Shown in pieces: positions 53,743-62,832 of a stretch of DNA of 64,000 bases (position 1 is its first letter; every line of letters starts with the position of its first letter). The stretch comes from Novosphingobium terrae (GTDB lineage Bacteria; Pseudomonadota; Alphaproteobacteria; Sphingomonadales; Sphingomonadaceae): positions 3,534,001-3,598,000 of the forward strand of contig NZ_JABVZR010000001.1 of assembly GCF_017163935.1 (NCBI RefSeq), in the 5' to 3' direction. The notes under the pieces are model-generated. The model had not been told where the DNA came from, made no database searches, and saw nothing but the letters and a program-made list of their open reading frames with translations. Made by a program: the position numbers and the translations under genes.

Positions 53743-56355
53743 ATGCATCTTACAGAGCAGGACAAAGCCTTCGTGTCAGAACAAGAGCAAACGGTCGACC
53801 TTACCAATTGCGATCGTGAGCCCATTCATCTGCTGGGGGCCATCCAGCCTTCGGGCTTCCTGCTGGCGCTGACCTCGGACTGGCTGGTGGCCCGCGTCTC
53901 CGCCAACATCGGCGAGTATCTGGGGGTTTCGCCCGAGCAGCTGATCGGCCAGCCGCTGGCCGATTTCGTGCCGCGCGTGCTGATCCACAATCTGCGCAAC
54001 CGTGTGGCCTGCCTGACCAACCCCGATATGGTCGAACGCATGTTCGGCGCCACCTTCGCCGAGGATGAGCGCTTTTTCGACATCGCCATCCATGTCTCGG
54101 GCGGCCAGATCGTACTGGAGGCCGAGCCCGGCGCGCAGCACAATGGCGACGCCAATGGCACGGTGCGCAGCCTGATCGTGCGGCTCGATGCCCAGCCCGA
54201 CCTGCCCTCCTTCTACCGCGAGGGCGCCCGCCAGATCCGCGCCCTGCTGGGCTATGACCGGGTGATGGTCTACAAATTCGCCCCCGACGGCTCGGGCGAG
54301 GTGGTGGCCGAGGCCTGCCGTTCGGGCATCGGCAGCTTCAAGGGGCTGCATTACCCCGCCAGCGACATTCCCCAGCAGGCCCGCCAGCTCTATAAGCGCA
54401 ATTTACTGCGGCTGATCCGCGATGTTCACGCCCAGCCGGTGCCGATCGTTCCCGCGCTCGATGCCAACCGCAAGCCTTTGGACCTGTCGCTGTCGGTCCT
54501 GCGTTCGGTCTCGCCGATCCATATCGAATATCTGAAAAACATGGGGGTCGAAGCCTCGCTGTCGATCTCCATCGTGGTCGATGGCGAGCTGTGGGGCCTG
54601 TTTGCCTGCCACCATTACGCCCCACGCGCGCCCAGCTATGAATTGCGCTCCTTGAGCGAACTCTTCGCCCAGATGTTCGCCATGCGGCTGGAAAGCCGGG
54701 AACGCCGCGAGCTGGTGGACTATGAACGCCGCGCACGTGACATTTCCGATCAGCTGCTCAGCGCCGTGGCCTCGGATGAAACGCTGCTCAACGATCCCGA
54801 CTGGCTGGGTGACATCCTGACCAATGCCATCCCTGCCGATGGCGTGGGCGTATGGATCAACGGCGGCTATGCCTTCTCCGGCATAACGCCCCCCACCGAC
54901 GATTTCCGCCGCATCATCCGCGCCCTCAACGGCACGGCGGCGGGCAAGGTCTATGCCACCGATCATATCGGCTCACTGGTCGATGGGGCGGAGACCTTTG
55001 CCGAACTGGCCTCGGGCCTGCTGGCCATCCCCATTTCGCGCTCGCCGCGTGACTATGTGGTGCTGTTCCGGCGCGAGATGCGCTCGCAGGTGCGCTGGGC
55101 GGGCGATCCGCACAAGCCGGTCACCTATGGCCCCAACGGCCCGCGCCTGACCCCGCGCGAAAGCTTCGCCGAATGGCATGAGCTGGTGGAGGGCAAATCC
55201 ACGCCCTTCAGCAACTCGCAGATTCGCGTGGCCGAAACCCTGCGCGCCACGCTGATCGAGGTGGTGCTGCGCCTGGCCGACGAGGCTACCGCCCATCGCC
55301 ATCAGGCCAATGCGCGGCAGGAATTGCTGATCGCGGAACTCAATCACCGCGTGCGCAACATTCTGGGGGTGATCCGTGGCCTGATCCGCCAGTCGCAGCC
55401 CGATGAGGAGGCGGTGAAGGATTTCGTCCGCGTCGTCGATGGCCGCATCCATGCGCTGGCCCGCGCCCACAACCAGATCACCGACGACCACTGGGGCCCC
55501 GCCCCTCTGGAGGCGCTGATCGAGGCCGAGGCCGCCGCCTTTGCCGCCGACAAGGAAAGCTCGATCCTGTCGGACGGTCCGCCGATCCTGCTCAACCCGC
55601 AGGCCTATTCCTCGATGGCGCTGGTGGTGCATGAGCTGGTCACCAACTCCACCAAATATGGCAGTCTTTCGGGACAGGGCGAAGTCCATATCAAATGGTA
55701 TCGCGAGGAAGCGGGCGATCTGCGCTTCGAATGGGTGGAAAGCGGCGGCCCGCCGGTGCAGCCCCCGCGCCGCAAGGGCTTCGGCACCACCATCATCGAG
55801 CGTTCGGTGCCCTATGATCTGGGCGGCACGGCGGACATCCGCTACGATCCGGATGGGGTGAAGGCGCGCTTCTGCATTCCCGCCCGCCATGTTTCGGAGC
55901 GCAAGAGCTTTGCGGGCAAGAAGATCCGCATCCCCCACGCCCATCCGCAGGAAAACTTCTCCTTCACGCCCAATTTTCTGTCGGGCAAATCGGTGCTGCT
56001 GGTGGAAGACAGCCTGATCATCGCGCTGGATGCCGAAGATATTCTGGTGCGCTTCGGCGCCTCCATCGCGACAGCCTCCACCACCGAGGCGGCGCATGAC
56101 ATTCTGGACGATGTGAAGCCCGATCTGGCGATCCTCGACATCAATCTGGGGGACCGCAACAGCTTCGGCATCGCCAGCCGGTTGCTGGATATGGGCGTGC
56201 CCTTCTTCTTCGCCTCGGGCTATGGCGAGCAGGCGCAATTGCCGATGGAGCATCGTTCGCGGCTGGTGGTGCAAAAACCCTATACCACGGCCAACATCGG
56301 GCGGGCGATCGTGGAGCTTTTGGGGCTGGAGAGCGAGCCGGAAGTGGTCGGCTAA
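53743..56355 (+). CDS. bphP: Bacteriophytochrome hybrid kinase (PAS-GAF-PHY, HWE kinase, receiver)
   Basis: Red/far-red photoreceptor of 870 residues. Biliverdin attachment Cys23 (LTNCDREPIHL) precedes the PAS domain. GAF has PASDIP (205-210) and His260. PHY has the tongue motif PRESF (471-475). The kinase is HWE/HisKA_2 type with His535 (LNHRVRNIL), N-box HELVTNSTKYG and WVESGGPPV. A C-terminal receiver follows with Glu755/Asp756 and phosphoacceptor Asp799 (AILDINLGD). The ATG at 53743 is chosen. No heme oxygenase gene lies in the window, so biliverdin must come from elsewhere. Confidence 0.95.
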   Translation: MHLTEQDKAFVSEQEQTVDLTNCDREPIHLLGAIQPSGFLLALTSDWLVARVSANIGEYLGVSPEQLIGQPLADFVPRVLIHNLRNRVACLTNPDMVERMFGATFAEDERFFDIAIHVSGGQIVLEAEPGAQHNGDANGTVRSLIVRLDAQPDLPSFYREGARQIRALLGYDRVMVYKFAPDGSGEVVAEACRSGIGSFKGLHYPASDIPQQARQLYKRNLLRLIRDVHAQPVPIVPALDANRKPLDLSLSVLRSVSPIHIEYLKNMGVEASLSISIVVDGELWGLFACHHYAPRAPSYELRSLSELFAQMFAMRLESRERRELVDYERRARDISDQLLSAVASDETLLNDPDWLGDILTNAIPADGVGVWINGGYAFSGITPPTDDFRRIIRALNGTAAGKVYATDHIGSLVDGAETFAELASGLLAIPISRSPRDYVVLFRREMRSQVRWAGDPHKPVTYGPNGPRLTPRESFAEWHELVEGKSTPFSNSQIRVAETLRATLIEVVLRLADEATAHRHQANARQELLIAELNHRVRNILGVIRGLIRQSQPDEEAVKDFVRVVDGRIHALARAHNQITDDHWGPAPLEALIEAEAAAFAADKESSILSDGPPILLNPQAYSSMALVVHELVTNSTKYGSLSGQGEVHIKWYREEAGDLRFEWVESGGPPVQPPRRKGFGTTIIERSVPYDLGGTADIRYDPDGVKARFCIPARHVSERKSFAGKKIRIPHAHPQENFSFTPNFLSGKSVLLVEDSLIIALDAEDILVRFGASIATASTTEAAHDILDDVKPDLAILDINLGDRNSFGIASRLLDMGVPFFFASGYGEQAQLPMEHRSRLVVQKPYTTANIGRAIVELLGLESEPEVVG

Positions 56356-56825
56356 GGCAGGTCAGGCGCTCGGCATATCCGTAGCGTCCCCTAGGGGAAC
56401 ATTCGGAAGAGCCGCAGCGCCTGAGGGGTGGTTAGCGGGGCAATGATGAACATGGCCCTAACCAAACATGGGCGGAAAGCTTAATCGCAAATCCTTGCTT
56501 TTTCAGGATAGCGGCAGCGCCGGCCCGGACTCCATTCGACGCGAAGCCCCTTATGCCACCAGTCCCTTGGCCGCCACGACGCTGCCGTCGAGAGCATCGA
56601 GCGCGCCGACCAGCAGCCGGTTGGTCAGCGCGGACCTGCTCCCCCGTTTTGCGTTGAACGATGGCTGCTTTCCGCATTCCAAAACCGTTCAGATGAGGAC
56701 GCCCAAAGAGCCCTTGCCGCTTCGACGCCACGGGACAGCTCCGTCCCCGCGTCGACCGGCAAAGACAAGGTGCGATCAAAACGCTCGCCTGATTTTCTCG
56801 GGCGTTTTTACTGTCAGGAGGATTT
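56356..56825. other. 470-base non-coding leader region
   Basis: No supportable gene. The end of the region holds an intrinsic-terminator-like hairpin (56779-56812), then an AGGAGGA ribosome-binding site (56815-56821) for the following small secreted protein. This makes the region a candidate for an attenuated leader or a small RNA. Confidence 0.4.
56779..56812 (+). terminator. Terminator-like hairpin just before a ribosome-binding site
   Basis: AAACGCTCG pairs with CGGGCGTTT (one wobble) over an 11-base loop and is followed by a T-run (GTTTTTAC). It lies only a few bases before the ribosome-binding site of the next gene. Confidence 0.6.
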
Positions 56826-57179
56826 ATGAAACTCGCCATTGCGACTCTCGCCGTTGCTGCCAGCCTGATGACCGTCGGTGTCGCCAGTGCCCAGCCCGGG
56901 CCGTGGAACCCCGGGGCTTTCTGGCGCGGCGCTCCCGACAATCCCTATGAGCGCATCCACTTCCTGCGCGACCGCGTGGGCAATGGCCTGCGTGACGGCA
57001 GCCTCGACCGCCGCGAGGCCGCGCGGGTCAACCATGAGCTGGACGGGGTGGATCAGTGGATTCACCGCATGCATTGGGAAGACGCCGGCCGCCTGACGCC
57101 GGGCCAGCGCGCCCAGGTGCAGGGCCGCCTCGACGGGATCAGCCGCCAGATCCACTGGATGCGCCGCGACGGCTTCTGA
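56826..57179 (+). CDS. Small secreted helical protein
   Basis: 117 residues: signal peptide (cleavage ASA-Q near residue 22), then a charged helical domain with RVGNGLRDGSLDRREAARVNHELDG split by a second helix RMHWEDAGRLTPGQRAQVQGRLDGISRQI. This helix-repeat pattern is common in small alphaproteobacterial periplasmic proteins of unknown function. Strong AGGAGGA ribosome-binding site. Confidence 0.8.
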   Translation: MKLAIATLAVAASLMTVGVASAQPGPWNPGAFWRGAPDNPYERIHFLRDRVGNGLRDGSLDRREAARVNHELDGVDQWIHRMHWEDAGRLTPGQRAQVQGRLDGISRQIHWMRRDGF

Positions 57180-57241
57180 CGCCAACATGCCCTCCCGCCG
57201 GCTTTGACCGGCGGGGGTGGCTATGGGCAGACATGATGGAA

Positions 57242-57317
57242 TGGTGAGCCCTGCTGGATTCGAACCAGCGACCTACTGATTAAAAGTCAGTTGCTCTACC
57301 GACTGAGCTAAGGGCCC
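57242..57317 (-). tRNA. tRNA-Lys (anticodon UUU)
   Basis: Full cloverleaf on the minus strand: acceptor GGGCCCT/AGGGCTC, D-loop with AGCTCAGTCGGTAGAGC, anticodon arm CTGAC-TTTTAAT-CAG with anticodon TTT, T-arm GCTGGTTCGAATCCAGC, discriminator A, and encoded CCA. Confidence 0.97.
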
Positions 57318-57336
57318 CACCGGGCGCCGGGCCGGT

Positions 57337-57924
57337 TTACACCGCATCGGCGCCATCGTTGCGAGGCGTTCCCCTAGGGGCACGCGCCCGCGCGGTCAAG
57401 CGGCTGTGAAGATGTCTGGGGGTAAAGCCCGTCAAAGGGTCTCGCCACGTTGCCGCAATCGCCATCGCCGGGGCCAATACGAAGCCTCGCTCGCGGTAGG
57501 CGCCATGCGGCACGGTCAAGGCCTGACGCCCCGTCCCGCCCGAGCGCCAGCTGCCGCCTTCCCACAGCACGATGTCCAGATCCAGCACCCGCGAGCCCCA
57601 GCGCCGCGCCCGCCTGCGCCCGAAAGCAGCCTCGATCCCCTGCAGCACCCCCAGCATCGCCACCGGCCCCAGCGAAGAGCGCACCAGCGCCGCGCCATTG
57701 GCATAGCGCCGCAAGCTCGGCCCCAACGGAGCGCTATCGATCACCGGCGCCACCTCCAGCACCGTCACCCCGGCCTCACGCAAGGCCTCCACCGCCGCGC
57801 CCAACACAAAGCGCGGCCCGCCATAACGATGATGCCGCTGATTCGACCCCAGCGCGATCAGATAGAGCCAGCCCCCGCCAGAGCCCTCAACCGGCGCCTC
57901 AGATATCCTCAACGAGGCGGCCAT
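57337..57924 (-). CDS. folK: 2-amino-4-hydroxy-6-hydroxymethyldihydropteridine pyrophosphokinase
   Basis: HPPK of folate biosynthesis, transferring pyrophosphate from ATP to the pterin. Motifs: LIALGSNQ at the start, the HPPK signature RRWGSRVLDLDIVLWEG, and VPHGAYRERGFVLAPAMAI. The ATG at 57924 overlaps the end of aguB by 26 bases; a slightly later non-ATG start is possible. Downstream of aguB, then tRNA-Lys. Confidence 0.9.
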   Translation of the reverse strand: MAASLRISEAPVEGSGGGWLYLIALGSNQRHHRYGGPRFVLGAAVEALREAGVTVLEVAPVIDSAPLGPSLRRYANGAALVRSSLGPVAMLGVLQGIEAAFGRRRARRWGSRVLDLDIVLWEGGSWRSGGTGRQALTVPHGAYRERGFVLAPAMAIAATWRDPLTGFTPRHLHSRLTARARAPRGTPRNDGADAV

Positions 57925-58768
57925 AAAGCTGCGGGCGGCGATCGCGGAAAAAGCCCATGCCCGCACGGTGCATCGCGGCGCGGCTCAGATCCAGCGTGGC
58001 GGTCAGCACGCCGACATCCTCGCGGCCGTAATCGCCCAGAAGATCGCCCCATTCGTCGCTGATGAAGCTGTGGCCGTAGAACGTCTGGACGGTGTTCTCG
58101 CCCTCCACGCCGATGCGGTTGCTCGCCACCACCGGCATGCAATTGCTCACCGCATGGCCGATCATCGCGCGGCGCCACATGCGGCTGGTGTCCAGATTGG
58201 CGTCATAGGGCTCGGAGCCGATGGCGGTGGGGTAGAACAATACCTCCGCGCCCAGCAGAGCCATCGCCCGCGCGCATTCGGGATACCACTGATCCCAGCA
58301 GACGCCCACGCCGATGCGCGCGCCGAAGACGTCCCACACCTTGAAACCGGTGTTGCCGGGCCGGAAATAATACTTTTCCTCATAGCCCGGGCCGTCAGGA
58401 ATATGGCTCTTGCGGTACGTGCCCATGATCTCGCCATCGGCATCGATCATCGCCAGCGTGTTGTAATAGTGATGCCCGTCACGCTCGAAAAAGCTGGTGG
58501 GGATCGCCACGCCCAGCCCCTTGGCCAGCTTCTGCATCGCCAGCACGCTGGGATGCTCCAGCGTAGGCTTGGCCAGAGCGAACAGCGCCTCATCCTCCAC
58601 GGTGCAGAAATAGGGGCTGCTGAACAGTTCCGGCGGCAGGATCACCTGCGCCCCCTCTTTCGCGGCCTGCTCCACCAGCGCGGAGACGGCGGCAATGCTC
58701 TCCTGCTCATCCCACGAAGGCAGGGCGAGTTGCAGGGCGGCGACGGAAAGCGTGCGAGTCTGGGTCAT
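57899..58768 (-). CDS. aguB: N-carbamoylputrescine amidase
   Basis: Nitrilase-superfamily enzyme that hydrolyses N-carbamoylputrescine to putrescine. The Glu47-Lys120-Cys157 triad is intact (LPPELF, TYRKSHIP, GVCWDQWYPE), and the 289-residue length fits. Agmatine deiminase (aguA), its usual partner, is not in the window. Overlaps folK downstream. Confidence 0.92.
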   Translation of the reverse strand: MTQTRTLSVAALQLALPSWDEQESIAAVSALVEQAAKEGAQVILPPELFSSPYFCTVEDEALFALAKPTLEHPSVLAMQKLAKGLGVAIPTSFFERDGHHYYNTLAMIDADGEIMGTYRKSHIPDGPGYEEKYYFRPGNTGFKVWDVFGARIGVGVCWDQWYPECARAMALLGAEVLFYPTAIGSEPYDANLDTSRMWRRAMIGHAVSNCMPVVASNRIGVEGENTVQTFYGHSFISDEWGDLLGDYGREDVGVLTATLDLSRAAMHRAGMGFFRDRRPQLYGRLVEDI

Positions 58769-58891
58769 GGCCCGTCTCCTATGCCCCCTCTGTTACAAAG
58801 TCTATCGCGGGGCGCCTGCACTTAACGCCCTCTTGCGAAACCGTCTCATCATCGCCACTTGGGCCCAGCCCCCCCAAACGGAGATTCCCCC

Positions 58892-59449
58892 ATGGCCGAC
58901 ACTGCCACCCTTCCCCAAGCCATCGTCGCCGGCGGCTGCTTCTGGTGCACCGAGGCCGTGTTCCGCATGTGCGCCGGGGTGGAAAACGTGGAAAGCGGCT
59001 ACATCGGCGGCTCCGTGCCCAACCCCACCTACAAGCAGGTGTGCAGCGGCGCCACCGGCCATGCCGAGGCGATCCGCATCACCTATGATCCCTCGGTGCT
59101 ATCCTATGGTGATCTGCTCGATGTGTTCATGGCCACGCATGATCCGACGCAGCTCAACCGTCAGGGCGGCGACATCGGCACGCAATACCGCTCGGCGATC
59201 TTCCCCCTGTCGGACGAGCAGCGGGCAGAGGCTTCGGCTGCGATCGAGCGTTCGCAGGAAGATCACAAGCTGCCCATCGTCACCACCATCGAAGGCCCCG
59301 CCGAGTGGTATGCCGCCGAGGACTACCATCAGGACTATTGGGACGGCGAAGGCCAGCGCAACCCCTATTGCATGGCCGTAATCCCGCCGAAGCTGGCCAA
59401 GCTGCGCAAAGGGTTCGCAGCCAAGGTGAAGGAAGGCGCAGAAGGTTAA
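58892..59449 (+). CDS. msrA: Peptide methionine sulfoxide reductase A
   Basis: Reduces the S epimer of methionine sulfoxide. The catalytic motif GCFWCTE (Cys16, Cys19) is followed by GYIGGSVPNPTYKQVCSG and GHAEAIRITYDP. The ATG at 58892 has GGAG nine bases upstream. It is 185 residues long. Repeat element copy C starts ten bases after its stop. Confidence 0.95.
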   Translation: MADTATLPQAIVAGGCFWCTEAVFRMCAGVENVESGYIGGSVPNPTYKQVCSGATGHAEAIRITYDPSVLSYGDLLDVFMATHDPTQLNRQGGDIGTQYRSAIFPLSDEQRAEASAAIERSQEDHKLPIVTTIEGPAEWYAAEDYHQDYWDGEGQRNPYCMAVIPPKLAKLRKGFAAKVKEGAEG

Positions 59450-59458
59450 AGAGGTGAA

Positions 59459-59687
59459 TGCGAGGGTGTTACACCCTCGCGCTCCCTTTAATGTCTACGT
59501 TGCGCATCGGGTTCAGCCTTAGAGCAACGTCGCAGGCTTTAAAATTGGAGATTATCGTAAGGCGCCGGGGCTTTCTGCCTGCGGCGCCTTTCCTTTGCGC
59601 AGGTGGAGAGTTGAGGCGCACGGATCGGGAATCACTGCCCGTGCGTCGGAAGACGTCATGGGAGCGCGAGGGGGTAACCCCCTCGCA
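59459..59687. repeat. Palindrome-ended repeat element, copy C (complete)
   Basis: 229 bases, same architecture as copy A: left hairpin 59460-59480, right hairpin 59666-59686, inverted GCTCCC/GGGAGC flanks and core CTGCCTGCGGCGC (59575-59587). It fills the gap between the convergent msrA and rsmB stops, starting 10 bases after the first and ending 10 before the second. Confidence 0.85.
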
Positions 59688-59696
59688 TTTCCCTTT

Positions 59697-60938
59697 TTAC
59701 CCCTTCTGCCACCGGGCAACAAAGAACCCGTCCAAACCGCCTTGCTCGGCAAGCATCCCCGGATCGGTCCGCACCCAGCCTTCGGCGGTCGGAGCCACAC
59801 CCTCGGGCAGTTCCGAGGCCAGCACCGGCTCGGCCACCAGACCCGCAACCTGTGCAGCCTGATCCTCGCCCTCTTCACGCTCCAGCGAGCAGACAGCGTA
59901 AACCAGCCGACCGCCCGGCTTCAGCCAGCCGGCAGCGCGCGCGATCAGCGCCTGCTGGATCTCGGCCATGTCGGCAATCTGGCGCGCACCGATGCGATGC
60001 AACACATCGGGATGGCGGCGCGCGGTGCCCGTGGCGGTGCAAGGAGCATCGATCAGGATCGCATCGAAAAGGCCTTCTGGCTCCCACTTCAGGGCATCGG
60101 CGGCGATGGCTTCAGCTTTCAGGCCCGTGCGGGTCAGGTTCTCGCGCACCAGTTCAAGGCGGCGGGCCGACTGGTCCAGCGCCGTCACATCCCAGCCCAG
60201 CGCGGCCAGTTGCATGGTCTTGCCACCGGGCGCGGCGCAGAGGTCCAAAGCGCGGCCCGTTCCAGCGCCGATCAGGCGGGTGGGGATCGCGGCGGCCAGA
60301 TCCTGCACCCACCAAGCGCCCTCGTTAAAACCCTCCAGCGTCTCCACCGCACTGCCGCGCGATAGGCGCACATGGCCCGGCATCAGGCTAACCCCACCCA
60401 GCTTTTCGGCCCAAAGCGCGGTTTCGGCGGGATCACGCAGGGTAAGGTCCAAAGGGGGCGGCACGGCCAACCCCTGCGCCACAGGCAAAGCCCGCTCACC
60501 CCAGCGCGCGGCGACGGCCTCGGGCAGGCTGGGCGTTTCGGGCAAAACCGCATTGCGCTTCACCAAAGTCGAAAACACCCCATGCGCCAGACGGCGCGGG
60601 CCGCCCATCAGCAGGTCGAGGCCGGTCGCCACCACGGCGTGGGGCGGTGTGCCCAGCCGCAGCCAGCCCGCCAGCATCAGACGCAACACGGCGCGGGGCT
60701 TGGCGTCTTCCGGCAAAATCTGATGCGTGGCCGAATCGATCAGCGCGTCCAGATCGACCAGCCAGCGCAGCGCCTCCCCGGCCAAAGCGCGGGCCAGAGC
60801 GCGATCCTCGCGCGCCTTGATGCCCTGGCAGGCGGCGTGAGCGGCATTGTCCAGCGTTTCGCCCCGGCGCAGCACGGCATCCATCATGCGCAGCGCGGCG
60901 CGGCGGGCGGGAAGGCCTTTTGTATCCTGATCTGTCAT
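59697..60938 (-). CDS. 16S rRNA m5C methyltransferase RsmB family
   Basis: 413 residues: an N-terminal NusB-like helical domain (to about 130) and a SAM methyltransferase domain with LCAAPGGKTMQL, DAPCTATGT (Cys300) and VYAVCSLEREE (Cys350), the two cysteines of the RNA m5C mechanism. By family, the target is C967 of 16S rRNA. Divergent from the DUF1674 gene. Confidence 0.92.
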   Translation of the reverse strand: MTDQDTKGLPARRAALRMMDAVLRRGETLDNAAHAACQGIKAREDRALARALAGEALRWLVDLDALIDSATHQILPEDAKPRAVLRLMLAGWLRLGTPPHAVVATGLDLLMGGPRRLAHGVFSTLVKRNAVLPETPSLPEAVAARWGERALPVAQGLAVPPPLDLTLRDPAETALWAEKLGGVSLMPGHVRLSRGSAVETLEGFNEGAWWVQDLAAAIPTRLIGAGTGRALDLCAAPGGKTMQLAALGWDVTALDQSARRLELVRENLTRTGLKAEAIAADALKWEPEGLFDAILIDAPCTATGTARRHPDVLHRIGARQIADMAEIQQALIARAAGWLKPGGRLVYAVCSLEREEGEDQAAQVAGLVAEPVLASELPEGVAPTAEGWVRTDPGMLAEQGGLDGFFVARWQKG

Positions 60939-61004
60939 CGTGGCCCCCCTACTCTATCTTTGGCCATATTGAAATCGCCGCGCTGCGGGTGCATCTGGGG
61001 GCCT

Positions 61005-61181
61005 ATGGCCGACATGATCAAACGCTCGACTCAGCGCCCCGCCGCTTTCGCCAAGCCCGCGCATTGGTCGAACGATCCGGTACCCGCCCCCGCCGCTCCA
61101 GTGGCGGAGGACGACCCCGAGGGCCTCTCCCCCACGCGCTATGGCGATTTCACGCGCAAGGGCATCGCCTGGGATTTCTGA
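61005..61181 (+). CDS. DUF1674 protein, SDHAF4-like succinate dehydrogenase assembly factor
   Basis: 58 residues. The C-terminal half has the family signature DDPEGLSPTRYGDFTRKGIAWDF, here written as two motifs: DPEGLSPTRYGD and KGIAWDF. In mitochondria the homologue protects the flavinated SdhA subunit; the same role here is inferred. A second ATG at 61014 is possible. Confidence 0.85.
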   Translation: MADMIKRSTQRPAAFAKPAHWSNDPVPAPAAPVAEDDPEGLSPTRYGDFTRKGIAWDF

Positions 61182-61227
61182 ACCCGCCTCACAGCAAGGT
61201 CTGAAGCTGACGTAAGGGAGATACGCC

Positions 61228-61803
61228 ATGCCGATTGCCAGCCTGCTCCTGCTGCTTGCCGCCCAGCCGACAGAGGCACCCGCTGCGGCCCCTGCAGCGA
61301 CTCCCACCGCCGATCCGCTGGCCTTCGTGGCACAGGGCCTGCTAGAATGCGCCGAGCCCGATGAGGCTTCGAAAACCTGCCATGCGCTGGCCCATTTCAC
61401 CCCGCGCCCCGACGGCAGCTTCACCGATGACACCGAAGTGCTGCTGCGCCCCGATATGAAGATGACGCTCAGCTTTTCCGGCGTTGCGCGGGTGAAGGGC
61501 AATCAGGTCTGCGGCACGGTCTCGATGCAGATGGTGCAGCAAGCCAAACTGCGTTTCGCCGGAGAGCCGCTTCCGCCCGAGCACAGCGCGGAATTGCTGC
61601 CGCGCATTCAGGAAGGCATGGCCCGCGAGGGGCTGATCGACCGGGAATTGTGCTCCACCCGCACGCCGGATGGGAGCGGCAATCCCCGCAGCTTCACCCG
61701 CCATGCCACCATTGCCGGGCAGCCGGTGAATCACCCTGATGATCATCTGCTCTGGGTGTCGCCCGATGCCGGCTACAGGGTGGCGCCCAAACCCAAACCC
61801 TAA
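61228..61803 (+). CDS. Hypothetical secreted protein
   Basis: 191 residues with a short hydrophobic leader (about 1-15), an Ala/Pro spacer and a mixed domain with cysteines (near 41, 51, 89 and 142) that could form disulfides. I do not recognise a family. AGGGAG precedes the ATG. Its stop overlaps the hemH stop by a few bases (convergent). Confidence 0.7.
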   Translation: MPIASLLLLLAAQPTEAPAAAPAATPTADPLAFVAQGLLECAEPDEASKTCHALAHFTPRPDGSFTDDTEVLLRPDMKMTLSFSGVARVKGNQVCGTVSMQMVQQAKLRFAGEPLPPEHSAELLPRIQEGMAREGLIDRELCSTRTPDGSGNPRSFTRHATIAGQPVNHPDDHLLWVSPDAGYRVAPKPKP

Positions 61804-62828
61804 GCCCAGCCGGACAGTTCTCGGCGCACCAGCGTTTCGATCATCGCCATGCCTTCCTCGCGCGCGTTGAGGCAGGCGAGCACAGCGAAATCCTGACCAC
61901 CGGCTTCCACAAAGACCTCGCGCCCACGGATCGCCAGTTCCTCCAGCGTCTCGACGCAATCGGCGGAGAAGCCCGGCGCCACGATGGCCAGCCTGCGCGT
62001 GCCCTTGGCGGCCTCGGCGGCCAGCACGGTTTCGGTGGAGGGCTCCAGCCATTTGGCGCGGCCAAAGCGGCTCTGGAAGGCGGTTTCCACGCGCAGCGCC
62101 GGGAACAGCGGGGCCAGAGCCTCACTCAGCAGGCGGGCGGTCTTGCGGCATTGGCAGTGATAGGGATCGCCCAGATGCAGGGTGCGCTCGGGCATGCCAT
62201 GGAAGGAAAGCAGCAGCACCTCGGGCACGAAGGGCAGCGCGGAAAGCTGCCGCGACACATCGCTGCTCAGCGCCGCGATATGGGCGGGATCGTCGTGATA
62301 GGGCGGCAGGGTGCGGATCGCGGGCTGCCAGCGCATCGCGGCCAGAGCCTGCCCCACGGCATCCATCACGCTGGCGGTGGTGGCGCCCGAATATTGCGGA
62401 TAGAGCGGGCAAATCAGGATACGGTCGCAGCCCTGCGCCTTCAGAGCCTCGATCTCCCCGGCGATGGCGGGCTGACCATAGCGCATGCCCCAGCGCACCG
62501 TCACGCCCTCACCCAGCCGCGCCTGAAGCGCCACAGCCTGAGCCTTGGTGATAGCAGCCAGAGGCGAGCCTTCGTCGGTCCAGACCTGCGCATAGGCATG
62601 GGCCGATTTGGCAGGCCGCGTGCGCAGAATGATGCCATGCAGGATCGGCAGCCAGATGGCGCGCGGAATCTCCACCACGCGCGGATCGGAGAGGAATTGC
62701 GCCAGATAGGTCCGCACGGCAGCAGGCGTCGCGGCCTGAGGCGTGCCCAGATTGACCAGCAGCACGCCCACCTTCCCCACATTCACGGCGGGATGGTTTG
62801 CAGGCAAAGCGGTCTGGCTCACAGTCAT
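61800..62828 (-). CDS. hemH: Ferrochelatase
   Basis: Inserts Fe2+ into protoporphyrin IX, the last step of heme synthesis. 342 residues from the ATG at 62828; motifs GVLLVNLGTP, LLLSFHGMPERTL (catalytic His) and VVIAPGFSADCVETLEE-like VAPGFSADCVETLEEL (Glu) are present. The ATG is four bases after the stop of the upstream molybdenum hydroxylase, and its ribosome-binding site lies in that gene's 3' end. Confidence 0.93.
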   Translation of the reverse strand: MTVSQTALPANHPAVNVGKVGVLLVNLGTPQAATPAAVRTYLAQFLSDPRVVEIPRAIWLPILHGIILRTRPAKSAHAYAQVWTDEGSPLAAITKAQAVALQARLGEGVTVRWGMRYGQPAIAGEIEALKAQGCDRILICPLYPQYSGATTASVMDAVGQALAAMRWQPAIRTLPPYHDDPAHIAALSSDVSRQLSALPFVPEVLLLSFHGMPERTLHLGDPYHCQCRKTARLLSEALAPLFPALRVETAFQSRFGRAKWLEPSTETVLAAEAAKGTRRLAIVAPGFSADCVETLEELAIRGREVFVEAGGQDFAVLACLNAREEGMAMIETLVRRELSGWA

Positions 62829-62832
62829 ATCC

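Noticed and set aside
56432..56941. Minus-strand open frame of 169 codons across the gap before 56826
   Set aside because: Overlaps the start of the small secreted-protein gene antisense, lacks a ribosome-binding site, and crosses the terminator-like hairpin.
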